Positions 41,521-52,454 of a stretch of 64,000 bases of DNA are shown piece after piece; positions within the stretch are counted from its first letter, which is position 1, and each line of letters begins with the position of its first letter. The stretch lies in NCBI GenBank assembly GCA_033032865.1, contig JAWHQI010000202.1, positions 3,534,001 to 3,598,000 of the forward strand, in the 5' to 3' direction. A program made the position numbers and the translations under genes. The DNA comes from Dactylorhiza incarnata (Eukaryota > Streptophyta > Magnoliopsida > Asparagales > Orchidaceae). Under the pieces are notes generated by a model. The model made no database searches. It was not told the DNA's origin and saw only the letters and a program-made list of their open reading frames with translations.

Positions 41521-43028
41521 TCATTCAAAATTCAACATGCCTAAATCAATTTTGAAAGAGTTAAACTTGGCCTCATCCAGTGGCTTAGTGAAGATATCAG
41601 CTACTTGATTGTCTGTAGGAACATATTCAAGTTTGATAACTTCACACTCTACATTCTCTCTAATAAAATGATACCTAATTTATATGTGCTTGGTCCTGCT
41701 ATGGGAGACAGGATTTTTAGCAATAGAAATTGCACTGGATGAGTCACACATAAGGAGAGATTGTCTTACCTTTATGTTGTAATCTTCCAGCTGATGTTGG
41801 ATCCACAGAATTTGAGCACAACTGCTACCTGCTGTAATGTACTCAAACTCAGCTTTGGACATTGCCACACTGGTTTGCTTTTTGCTGCTCCATGAGACCT
41901 GCCTCCTCCCTAGGAATTGACAGGTGCCACTTGTGCTTTTCCTGTCCTCTGTGTATCCTGCAAAATCTGCATCTGAGTAGCCTATCAGTTCAAAATCATT
42001 GTTCCTAGGGTACCAAAGGCCAAGATTCAAGCTTCCCTTGAGGTATCTCAAGATCCTCTTCACAGAGGTGTAGTGAGATTCCTTAGGGCAAACCTGATAC
42101 CTAGCACAAACACATGTAGAATACATAATGTCTGTCCTACTAGCAGTCAAGTACAACAGGGATCCAATGATACACCTGTACATGGACTCATCAAAGGCCT
42201 TCCCCTTTTCATCCTTGTCTAATGATACATTAGATCCCATTGGTGTTCTCATGGTGGAGGCAGACTCCATCCCAAATTTCTTGATGAGCTCCTTGGTGTA
42301 CTTGGTATGGGAGATGAAAATTCCATCATCAGACTATTTCACATGGAGCCCAAGGAAATATTTTAGCTCACCCATACTGCTCATCTCAAACTCCCCCTGC
42401 ATTAGATTAGCAAATATCTTGCAGAGGTTGTCATCAGTAGACCAAAAAATTATGTCATCAATATAAATTTGGACTAAGAAACACTTGCCCCTTGTTTCCA
42501 TAAGAAACTAAGTGCTATTATTCTTTCCCCTCATGAACTTGTTCTTGAGGAGAAAGTTGGACAAAGTCTCATACCAAGCTCTTGGAGCTTGCTTGAGGCC
42601 ATAAAGAGCTTTTCTAAGAAAATAAACATGAGATTTAAGAGTAGGATGAACAAAACTTGATGGCTGCTCTACATATACTTCGTCTTTTAGATTTCCATTC
42701 AGGAATGCTGATTTCACATCCATCTGGTAGACTTTGAAGCCCTTATGAGTAGAATATGCTAGGAATAGTCTTATGGCCTCCAACCTTGCAACTGGGGCAA
42801 TGGTTTGGTCAATGTCTATTCCTTCCTCTTGCTTATATCCTTTTGCAACCAGCCTTGCTTTGTTTTTGATGATTGTCCCATTCTCATCTAACTTATTTCT
42901 GAATATCCATTTGGTGCTAATGATGTTATGTCCTTCTGGTCTTGGCACCAACTTCCACACTTTGCATCTTTTGAATTGCAAAAGCTCTTCCTGCCTAGCC
43001 TGAATCCAGAATGGATCTAAGTTGGTCT
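41521..43028 (-). pseudogene. Copia RT-RNase H, C-terminal part of the outer minus-strand element
   Basis: The minus-strand translation starts [19 protein letters not shown] at the inner-copia boundary. It continues through RT ([34 protein letters not shown], active site YIDDIIF near 42460) into RNase H (YSDADFAGYTEDRKSTSG, the TKHI motif, then VADIFTKPLDEAKF) and ends at 41521. In-frame stops (near 42510, near 42340 and at 41680) show decay. The active site has Ile in place of the usual Val. The integrase C-terminal linker that should precede this part is missing on both sides of the inner element. Confidence 0.9.
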
Positions 43029-44223
43029 TGTGAAAATTTTTCTAAGGACCTTGTGAGAGCAAGCAGGAATCGATTATGCAACTTAGAGATACAAGCCAAA
43101 CAACCAGAAACAAACTTTAGGCAAGCAATTGATCTTTATTGATAGCATAAACTTCATTACACGGCAAGACATGCTTGGCGAGACATGATTTCGCCAGCAC
43201 AGATACCAAACAGAAATACAAGAAGATGAGGATAACTTGAGATCGCTCCAGACCGCGCGACCTCCCTGCGACTTCAACACACTGCCAGACCGCAGCGCCT
43301 TGCCGATCACAGCACACCACCAAACCGCTGCACAGACCGCTCCCTTCTTCCGACCTCCTGATCCTCCCGAACTCCAGCACCACAACTCCAAGCCGCAGAC
43401 CGCCCGAACACTTTCAGAGGAAGAGGTTATCGCTGCCACCCACACTATCCGCAGAAGCTGCACAAGAGGAATTCAATCAGCAGACCGCACGGTCAGAATA
43501 AACCAGACCGCAGGAAACAAGCGAACTCAGCTTACACTTGGTGTGTTCTAGTTGCAGCTACAGTGGCCTCCTATTTATAGGCGCGGGACCTGATCCAGTC
43601 ACCACCCTATGAGATAGGATCACCACCCTCCAGATCGCGTGACCTGATCGGTCAACCCGCGCGATCAGCAACATAACTCCTGCTTCATTTTTGGTGAACC
43701 CGCCAGCTTCAATTCTCCACCATGAGAGACCGCCACTCTCACAGCAGACCGCGACTCTCCAAAGAGATCGCCAGACCGCCCGAAGCTATTCACCACCTAT
43801 GTTCGCTCGAGACCGCGAACACAGCAACCAGCTCGCATACTCCATCAACCCGCGAACTCCTGTCCGTATGCCGATCTCCTCCTGAGACCGCGAACAGCAA
43901 CCAGCTCGCATACCAGTCTCCTCCTGAGACCGCGAACTGAGACCGCGCGACTAAGAGCCTTAGTCCGCGACAACTAACAGAGAACCTGGAAGAAACCTGA
44001 AGATGATCAACCCGCCACGCGGTCAGAGACAGACCGCGCGGCCTCACCTCCAGCCGACTTGGACCTATACCAGCGATCAAGCCAGGAGACTGCAGCTAGG
44101 CTACTACCAGCCAGACCGCTGAGGCAGACCGCCAAGTCGTGCGGTCACGCCAGACCGCCCGACCTCCGCCCAGACCGCCCAGGTCCAAAAAGCCTCCAAA
44201 CTTCCACTTCAACAATTTCAACA
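43029..44223 (-). repeat. Inner copia 3' LTR, rich in GACCGC motifs
   Basis: On the minus strand it starts TGTTGAAATTG and ends AATTTTCACA. TATA box on the minus strand at 43572-43579 (TATAAATA). By count about 18 copies of AGACCGC occur across the LTR, both upstream of the TATA box (43720-44200) and downstream (43240-43530). Short frames here are not genes. Confidence 0.92.
43572..43579 (-). promoter_or_regulatory. TATA box of the inner copia LTR
   Basis: The minus strand reads CGCCTATAAATAGGAGG. The truncated LTR has it at 48935-48942, but there the upstream U3 is lost. Confidence 0.75.
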
Positions 44224-47200
44224 CTCCCCCTTGAAGTGGGAAGTGGAAACCAACCCAAGTAGTCCCCTTAGCCGTGTGAATGGCCCCTTTGCCAGCGCCT
44301 TTGTGAAGATGTCTGCGACATTGTCCGCACTCTGCACATGCTCGACCGAAAGAGATCCCTCCAGCACCTTCTCCCGTATGAAGTGATGCTCGATCTCAAT
44401 ATGCTTCGTCCTCGCGTGACAAACTGGATTGGTCACCAGTTTGAGAGCACTCTCGTTGTCACCGCGTAGCAGAGTCGGCTCCCGAACCTCTTTGTGGACG
44501 TCTCCCACCAATCTCCTAAGCCAGATGGCTTCCTGAGCTGCCAAGGCCGAAGCCTTGTATTCCGCTTCTGTGGTGGAGACCGATACGGAATCCTGCTTCT
44601 TGCTGCACCATGATATAGCCGTAGAGCCCGCCATGAAGACGAATCCAGATGTCGACTTCCGATCATCCGAATCTCCCCCGTAATCAGCATCCATGTATCC
44701 ATGCACCTCGAAGCCCGCATCCCTCCTGTATAGGAGACCCATGTCCGAGGTCGCCTTGACATACTTCAGAATGTTCTTGGCCGCTAGCAGATGAGGTACT
44801 CATGGTTCCGCCATAAACCGACTCACCCTGCCTACTGCATATGCAATATCCGGCCTTGTGATCGTCAGATAAATCAAGCTCCCAACCAGAGCTCGGAACA
44901 CCAACGGATCTTGCATGATCCTTCCCTCATCCTTCCGAAGCTTCATAGCCTTCTCCAGAGGTGTGGAAGTGCACTTCCCTTCCTTCATGCCGAATCGCTC
45001 CACGATCCGCTCCGCATATCCGGCTTGGGTCACCAGCACTCCACCTTCCTTCCTCTGCACCTCAAGTCCAAGAAAATGGTGAAGCTCACCAAGATCCTTC
45101 ATCTCGAACCTGATAGATAGTTCAGCCCGAAGCTGTGCTACCTCCTCCTTCGAGTTCCCCGTCACGATCATATCGTCAACGTATAGCAGCACGATGACCT
45201 GAAGCTCCCCGCTCTTCTTGACGAACAAGCTCGAGTCTGAGTCTGAAGCAACAAATCCACAGAATAGGAGATATTCTGCGATCTTCCCGTACCACGCCCT
45301 CGGCGCTTGCTTCAACCCATACAGGGCCTTCTTCAGCTTGCAGACATGCTCCGGAAGATCATCAGACACAAAACCTGGTGGCTGGACCATGAAGATGTCC
45401 TTGTCAATCTCGCCGTACAAGAAAGCGTTCCTGACGTCGAGCTGCCAAATCTCCCATCCACTGAACGCCGCCAAGGCAATGATGAACCGAACTGAAGTCA
45501 TTTTTGCCACCGGACTGAATGTCTCATCATAGTCTTCACCGTATTGCTGCGAGAACCCCCGAGCTACAAGACGAGCTTTGTACCGCTCGATACTGCCGTC
45601 AGCTTTCTTCTTAAGCTTGTAGACCCACTTGCATGTCACAGGAGTGATGCCCTTGGGCTTGGGCACAAGAGACCAGGTCTCGTTCTTCTCAAGAGCTGCC
45701 ATCTCTTCTTGCATCGCAACGTCCCACTCCTTCACGCCTTGGGCCTTCTCAAAGCTCGACGGCTCCCTCTCATCCAAGGGACCAGCGAAGAAACATGAGA
45801 CGAAGCTCACTGCGCTTCCTCCTGTATAGCGATCAGGGGCGATGATCGCTCGCTTCGACCTCCTCAGCTCCTTCCCTTGAACTGCAATGTCATCCGCTGC
45901 TTCTTCCCTAGCTCCCCTTCCAGACGTGCTAGGAGCATCGCTCCCCCTGCTCCCTGAACCAGAAGCCCCCGTCTCGGAACTAGAAGGAGATGGACCACCT
46001 GGTGACACAGGTAGCTCCACCTGAAGATTCTCCACAGCTTTCTCTGGCATCTCCACCCTGCTCTCTGGTAACTCAACATCCGAAGACCCCTTGTAAGATG
46101 TCACCTCATCGAACACGACGTCGCGAGATACAACAAATCTCCGCGTCTCCGGGTCCATGCACTTCCACCCTTTCTTCCGCTCATCGTATCCCACGAAGAC
46201 TAGCTTCCTTGCTTTCGCATCTAGCTTCGTCCGAAGAGCATCTGGAACATGCACGTAGCAGGTGGAACCAAACACCCTAAGGTGTGCCACACTTGGCTTC
46301 TCCTTGAACATCATTTCATGTGGAGTCAGCATGTTGATGGGGCTCAGAGGCATCCTGTTGATGACGTAGGCAGCACAAGACATTCCCTCCGCCCAGAAGG
46401 ACTTTGGGATACTCTTGGCATGCAGCCAACACTTGCAGGTCTCCGTCAGATGACGGATCTTCCGTTCTGCAACTCCGTTCTGTTGTGGAGTATGAGCACA
46501 AGTGAGCTCTCTCCGGATGCCCGCCTTCCTGCAAAAAGTAGAGAACTCACTGGAGGTGAACTCCCCTCCGTTGTCAGTCCTCAGCTTCTTCACCCGCAGT
46601 CCCAGCCGACCTTCCACGAGCTCCTTGAACTCCACAAACTTGGCAAACGCCTCCGCCTTCTCCTTCAGGAAATATACCCAGACATATCTGGTGTAATCAT
46701 CGATCAACACCAGCATATACCTGCTGCCTCCGAGGCTTGGGGTAGCAGTTGGTCCCATCAAGTCACCGTGGATGCACTCCAACGGCACACTACTCCTTGT
46801 CTGCGACTTGTCAAACGGTAGTCGATGAGACTTGCCGAACTGACATCCTGCGCAAACATGACCTTCTCCGTAGGAAGATAGACTTGGCAGGCCCTTGACC
46901 AGGCCTCTCACCGCCATTGCTTTCAGCTTATCCATTCCTACATGCCCCAACCTCTCATGCCATATAACAACACCATCATTCGTCTTCATCTTGTCGACGT
47001 AGGAACTTGTTGATAAAACAAACAAGTCCTTTGCCCGTCTCCCGACATGGACGACCTCGGCCTTTACGGCCTCAACATTGCGTAGAAACTTCACTTCTGT
47101 TGGGCCGAACAGAACGTGATACCCGGCGTCTACAGCATTGGTCACGGAGAAGAGATTTTTCTTCATACCAGGCACGTGATAGACACTTTTCAAAGTAAGT

Positions 47201-48303
47201 GGCCCTCTATCACTGCCCACAGAAACAACCCCCACCTTCTCCACTGGATGTACAGTATTATCAGCAGTAATGATTGCATTGTTACCTGTATAGGGCTGTG
47301 CAGAAGAAAGCTTGGTCCCGTCTCCGGTGAGGTGATGACCACACCCCGAGTCCACGATCCAGTCCTCCAAATAGTTGATGGGAGCCGAAGCTCCAATAGA
47401 AGCCGAGAAGGCTCCTCCCCATCCTCCATCTATATGTCTGGCCTCAGCTTCCTCCTTCTCCGCAGCATGCCCTGCTTGAGTGACCACTCTGCAATCCTTC
47501 TTGAAGTGCCCAACCTTCCCGCATTTGTAGCATTTGAGACCTTCCTTCTTCTTCTTCTCCTCAGCCTTAGGAGGATAGCCCCTCTCCTACTGTCCAGAAG
47601 TTGATGGCCCATAGCCTCCAGTGGTCTTCTTCTTCTTATCCCACTTCTTCTTCTTCCCTGAGAAGAGAACTTCGCCATCTCCCCCAGTCACTGACAACCC
47701 CGCCATCTGTCTTGCCAAGCTTTCTTGCGAAGAAAGCAAGTTCTCCAGCTCCAACAGAGACGGCTGATTTGCCCATCCCTGCACCGACGTCACAAAGGCC
47801 ACATATTCCTTCTGCAAGCCGCGGATGATGTGCCTCTTCAGCTTCGCCTCAGAGATAGGCTCATCAGGATCCAGTGCTGAGATTTCAGCGCACAAATTCT
47901 TCATCTTCAGAAAGAAGTTTGAGATAGAAAGATCACCCTGAGCCGACCTTGCCAGCTCATTCTCCAAGAACTGCAGCCTTGCCACATTCTTCTTGTTAAA
48001 CAGCCCATCCAGGGCTTTCCAGATTTCTGCAGCCGATCCACATCCCAAAATGTGATCAAAGAGATCAGGTGAAATGGCACGCTTCAAAGTGAACTCGGCC
48101 TTGGCATTGGTCTTTCTCCAAGCTCTCACGGCCGGACCGTTATCACCAGCTTCTGTTGCCTTCACCTCTTCCGTCTCATCTCCTCCAACAACTTCCCATA
48201 GATCCTCACCCAGAAGATAGCTCTGCATACATGACTTCCACTTCTTGAAGTTAGTCGATGTAAGCATCTCAATACCAAGACCTCTTGCAAATCCACCTTC
48301 CAT
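44218..48303 (-). pseudogene. Inner copia gag-pol polyprotein frame with two in-frame stops
   Basis: One minus-strand frame from Met 48303 (MEGGFARGLGIEMLTSTNF) to TGA 44218-44220. Gag (LTSTNFKKWKSCMQSYLLG) is followed by TAG at 47587-47589, then zinc knuckle CYKCGKVGHFKKDC, protease (IVDSGCGHHLTGD), integrase (HERLGHVGMDKL, IDDYTRYVWVYF, LRTDNGGEF, NGVAERKIRHL), RT (LDVRNAFLYGEI, YVDDMIV near 44155 codons downstream of gag) and RNase H (DADYGGDSDDRKSTSGF, TTEAEYKASALAA, TKHIEIEHHFIREK). A second stop, TGA at 44800-44802, precedes RNase H. The frame stop TGA overlaps the first bases of the 3' LTR. With only two stops in about 1360 codons it is a recent element. The lineage within copia is uncertain. 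Confidence 0.93.
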
Positions 48304-48380
48304 TGGTTTTCCTCTGGTTCCTTCTTCACAAAGGCGATGGCTACTCTAAGTTGCAACCTGCTCTATCCACTCCAACCTCC

Positions 48381-48391
48381 CTCTGATACCA
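48381..48391 (-). other. Primer-binding site, initiator tRNA-Met
   Basis: The minus strand reads TGGTATCAGAG, directly after the 5' LTR end, matching the 3' end of plant initiator tRNA-Met. This is the usual copia primer. Confidence 0.9.
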
Positions 48392-49012
48392 TGTGAAAAT
48401 TTTTCTAAGGACCTTGTGAGAGCAAGCAGGAATCGATTATGCAACTTAGAGATACAAGCCAAACAACCAGAAACAAACTTTAGGCAAGCAATTGATCTTT
48501 ATTGATAGCATAAACTTCATTACAGGGCAAGACATGCTTGGCGAGACATGATTTCGCCAGCACAGATACCAAACCGAAATACAAGAAGATGAGGATAACT
48601 TGAGATCGCTCCAGACCGCGCGACCTCCCTGCGACTTCAACACACTGCCAGACCGCAGCGCCTTGCCGATCACAGCACACCACCAAACCGCTGCACAGAC
48701 CGCTCCCTTCTTCCGACCTCCTGATCCTCCCGAACTCCAGCACCACAACTCCAAGCCGCAGACCGCCCGAACACTTTCAGAGGAAGAGGTGATCGCTGCC
48801 GCCCACACTATCCGCAGAAGCTGCACAAGAGGAATTCAATCAGCAGACCGCACGGTCAGAATAAACCAGACCGCAGGAAACAAGCGAACTCAGCTTACAC
48901 TTGGTGTGTTCTAGTTGCAGCTACAGTGGCCTCCTATTTATAGGCACGGGACCTGATCCAGTCACCACCCTATGAGATAGGATCACCACCCTCCAGATCG
49001 CGTGACCTGATC
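48392..49012 (-). repeat. Inner copia 5' LTR, truncated
   Basis: Matches 43029-43651 with about six differences, then stops at GACCTGATC and joins outer copia integrase sequence. The U3 half, about 570 bp, is missing, including most GACCGC motifs upstream of the TATA box. Confidence 0.92.
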
Positions 49013-51915
49013 AGTAAAGATCTTCAGACACAGAAATTGTAGGGTTTTTGCCTTTCAGAATTTCATAGGGGGTTTTCCCATGAACCTTATTGATATAGGC
49101 TCTATTGAGAACATAACAAGCTGTATTGACTGCCTCAGCCCAGAAATATTCTGGGTGTGAGGAGTAACTAAGCAGTGTACTCCCAGCTTCTATCAAGGTC
49201 CTATTCCTCTTCTCAGCCACACCATTTTGTTGTGGAGTCCTTGGGGAGGAAAACTCTTGGGTGATACCAAATTCTTCACAAAATCTTGTCATTGCATCAG
49301 ATTGAAATTCTGTGCCATGGTCAGTTCTAGTCCTGACCACAGCACATTGTAGATCATTCTGAATTGCGTTGACATGATTGATAAAGACATTTAAAGTATC
49401 AGATTTTGTCTTAAGGAAGAATACCCATGTATATTTTGAGTGATCATCAACAATCACCAAAGTATACAATTTCCCACCTAGGCTCTGAATTGGCAAAGGA
49501 CCAAACAAGTCCATATGCAAGAGATAAAGACATCTTTCAGTGTCTTTGGAGCCAATACTTTTAAAGGTGGCCCGAGTTTGCTTACCCTTTTGGCATGCAT
49601 GACAGGGACCATCTTTAATACATTTTAAGTTTGGACTATTCCTAACATGATTTTTAGAGAAAAGTCTATACATTGTCTTGTAGTTAATATGAGCAAGTCT
49701 CTTGTGCCATTGAGCACAAAGAGACTCATTCTCATTAGCTACAAGACACACAGAAGTAAAAGAATTACTGCAAATGAAATCTAAGCAATAAACATTTCCA
49801 CTCCTAGTGCCTGAGAGAATAGTCTCTAAGTTATTTGACCTTTTGATCAAGCACTTGTCATTGTGGAATTCAATGACATAGCCTAAGTCACATAGTTGAC
49901 TTATGCTTACTAGGTTGTGTTGCAACCCTTCAACATAAGCTACCCTTGTGATTGTAACTATGCCATTGGAGATCATACCATAGCCTTTAGTGAGTCCTGT
50001 TTCACCTCCCCCAAATATAACTTTGGGTTCATTCTTCACAGGCTTGTAATCCTGTAGAAGACTCCTAGTTCCTGTCATGTGCCTTGAGCACCCACTGTCC
50101 AAGTACCATATTTGGTTGAGACTGGTACTTGAACTACCCTGTAAAGAAAGATTTAGTTATCCTTAGGATCCCAAAAAGCTTTGGGTCCTAGGTGCCAGTT
50201 AGTTTGATGAGATACTCTCACACTAGATACACTCATAGCAGGGAAGCTCTTCTTTGCATTAGGTACATTGGGGTTGTACCAACAATCTATGGCAAAGTGT
50301 CGCCACAGTACCAACAATCATGAATATTGTATCTCTTTTTCTGAACATTTTTTTGAATTGGTACAGCACTGTGTACATGTTCAGCAAAAGAGACTGCAAC
50401 ATTCTTCCTGTCTCTTTCAGCAATAATCTGACTGAAGGATAATCTATGGACAGTCTTGCTGCTCTTTGTCCTGATAGCCTCAGCTTGCTTTGGCTTGGCA
50501 GCCATTCAAGATCTGATGGAATCAGACACTGGGCAGCAGTCCTTGTCAACAGATTTGATAGCAGTCTTGCTTTTTGCTGAAGCTGATTTGGAAGTGCATG
50601 CTTTCATTTTCTTGACTGGAGGTGCTGAGACACCAAACACAAATGGTCCAGATTGGGTCATTTGTATTTCCTCATGGGGAGCTTTCATTGTGCTCAATCC
50701 CATGCCCTTTCTATCACTATGGGAAGGAGTATTTTCCTTCTTATAGGATCTCCCATTCTTCCAGTGACCATAAATGCTTTCATGGTCATACCTGTTGGAT
50801 GGAAGTAGCACCTTTTGAAAGGTAGTTTGAGGCTTAGCCTTCTTCTTACTCTTTACTCCACTCCCTTCTCCTACTTCCATCTTGTTGAATCCAAGTCTTC
50901 TCCTATTGGTTTGAGAGGAGAAGGTGTCAATAAGGGGAAGCATAGATTTGGGCTTGGTGAATTAAGCCACCATGCTCTTCTCTTTCAACAGCTTCTCCTC
51001 AAGGTCTTTGATGACCTTGTTCTTCAGGGAAATAGTGCTCAATTGAACACTTGTCATACCCTTTAAATGACTTATTTGTCTACTCATCTGGGCCAACAGG
51101 GAGGTAGGTCCAGTGTAGTCACCTTCAGTCTTCTTAAGGGAGGCAATTTCCTGGGCTTGCCTCTTGGCAAGCTTTTCGCTCTCTTTCAGAGCAATAACCA
51201 AGGCATTATATTTGTCAATCAATTGATTAAAACCTACCTCAGCTTCTGAAACACTTTTATCATGTGATGGCTGTGCTTCAGATTCTTGACATACAACATG
51301 ATCAGAAATATAAGTGGAATGGATTGATACCTGATCATTGTCAAACATATTCTGACTGCCTTCCTCATCAGTGAGGGCCATAGGGCCTAGCAGAACACAG
51401 TCTTCTTCATCCTCCTCTTCATAACTATCTGAGTGTGATAGAGGGGCCCTGATCCCTATCTTATCAGCATGATAGTCTTCATCCTCCTGAGTAGCAAACA
51501 ACCCAATGTAGGCTTTCTCTTCTTCATCTGAATCTGAAGATGAAGATTCAGATTCACTCTAGCTCTTGCTTTTCTTGGCTAGAAAGGATTTTTCTCCCTT
51601 CCTCTCCTTCTTGTGATGAGGCTTCTTTTCACCTCCTTCTTTCCTTTTAACTGGGCAGTCAGCAATGACATGCCCAGGCTTGCTGCAGCAATAGCAAACA
51701 ATATTATCTGAAGCATGTTTACTAGTTTTGTAATCATACCTGTCCCCTTTGGGGTGCTGCCTTTCAGATCTGAAGTGTTCCTTCTTGGAGTGTGATGAGG
51801 AGGAAGGCTTGCTCTTCCATTGATCCTCCTCATCATCTTCTTGAACTGCCTAGAGAAGGAAGCAAACTCTTCATCTGAAGAAGAGCAGTCTGGAGAGCAG
51901 CTCTCAGATTCTTAG
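49013..51915 (-). pseudogene. Copia gag-protease-integrase part of the outer minus-strand element
   Basis: Minus strand from 51915: gag remnant with zinc knuckle CYCCSKPGHVIADC (near 51690), an acidic/Ser stretch, a coiled coil (ALKESEKLAKRQAQEIASL, LKNKVIKDLEEKLLKEK), a basic linker, a second short Cys motif (HDCWYCGD) near 50300, protease (MDSGCSRHMTGTRSL from 50102), GAG-pre-integrase (CAQWHKRLAHINYKTM, CHACQKGKQTRA) and integrase core (VDDHSKYTWVFFL, RTDHGTEFQSD, NGVAEKRNRTLIEA). It ends after KNPTIS at the deletion junction 49013. Frameshifts or stops at about 51835, 51559, 50944, 50506 and 50290 make it defunct. The 5' end is removed by the Tat B insertion at 51916. Confidence 0.88.
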
Positions 51916-52397
51916 TGTTTGCCCAGAAAGCCCGCGACCTCCTCTTATTGTTCAGTTTTCCCGGTCTCAGCGGTCTCAAATTAGGTGATCGCCCAGGTCG
52001 TCAGATGCCTCCTCAACCGAGATTTTCTAACTACCCAGCGGTCAAGACAATGCGAGATCGCCAGCTCAAGCGGTCTGGTCGTTTTTCTTATTTTTGTTAT
52101 TTGTAACCCATTTCCCTGCCCCGGCTCTCCTGTACCCCGGGCAGCCCGTAGTTTTCAGTTCTGCCCGTTTGGGCAGCCCCCCTCGTCTATAAATAGAGGG
52201 GTAGGGGTACCAGAAAAGGACTTTGGCTCCGAGGCTCCAGCTTACAACCTGTGTAAGCGGTCTCACTTCTTCGTGATCGCCATTTCGTGATCGTTTTCCC
52301 TTTGTTCCAGCATCTTCTGTCTTAGTAACCTGCACTTCGCAGTTTTCTCCCATCTCTTTTAGTGTGAATTTTGGAGGTACCATTTTTGGCACCAACA
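51916..52397 (+). repeat. Tat B 5' LTR
   Basis: Starts TGTTTGCCCAG and ends GGCACCAACA. The part downstream of the TATA box (52188-52196) is close to the Tat A LTR, while the U3 part differs much more. Dyads GCGGTC-N12-GATCGC are at 52038-52061 and 52257-52280. Confidence 0.93.
52038..52061. promoter_or_regulatory. 24-bp dyad in the Tat B LTR, upstream of TATA
   Basis: GCGGTC-N12-GATCGC. A second dyad with the same spacing is at 52257-52280. It is in the same relative place as in Tat A although the spacer and surrounding bases differ, so the spacing has been kept through divergence. Confidence 0.7.
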
Positions 52398-52454
52398 GAA
52401 CGAACACGCGACAATCAGATTCGAAGTGTCAGGTGAAATCCATAGACTTTCAAG

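Larger units (their letters stand above)
43029..49012 (-). mobile_element. Inner Ty1/copia retrotransposon with a truncated 5' LTR
   Basis: The 3' LTR is 43029-44223 (1195 bp). The 5' LTR is 48392-49012 (621 bp) and lacks the U3-proximal half. PBS TGGTATCAGAG (initiator tRNA-Met) is at 48381-48391 and PPT CTTCAAGGGGGAG at 44224-44236. The gag-pol frame is single and nearly intact. The shared LTR parts differ at only about six positions, so it is young. No target duplication is visible, because the right end was deleted together with part of the host copia element. Confidence 0.92.
34271..51915 (-). mobile_element. Minus-strand Ty1/copia element, broken by three later insertions
   Basis: Reading the minus strand: gag and zinc knuckle (51915-50160), protease and integrase (50120-49013), the inner copia insertion (49012-43029), RT and RNase H (43028-41521), a long 3' region with several GGGGGAG tracts split by an Athila-like element (34803-41206), then PPT AGGGGGAGAT and LTR at 34270. 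The 5' part is cut at 51916 by Tat B. Motifs resemble SIRE/Tork-type copia. It has many stops and is inactive. Confidence 0.85.

Noticed and set aside
43083..43551. Frames of 88-126 codons duplicated at 48446-48914
   Set aside because: They lie within the two LTR copies and are duplicated only because the LTR is. The content reflects GACCGC repeats.
44791..47604. Plus-strand frames of up to 190 codons across the inner copia pol
   Set aside because: Shadow frames opposite a recognised integrase-RT coding sequence.
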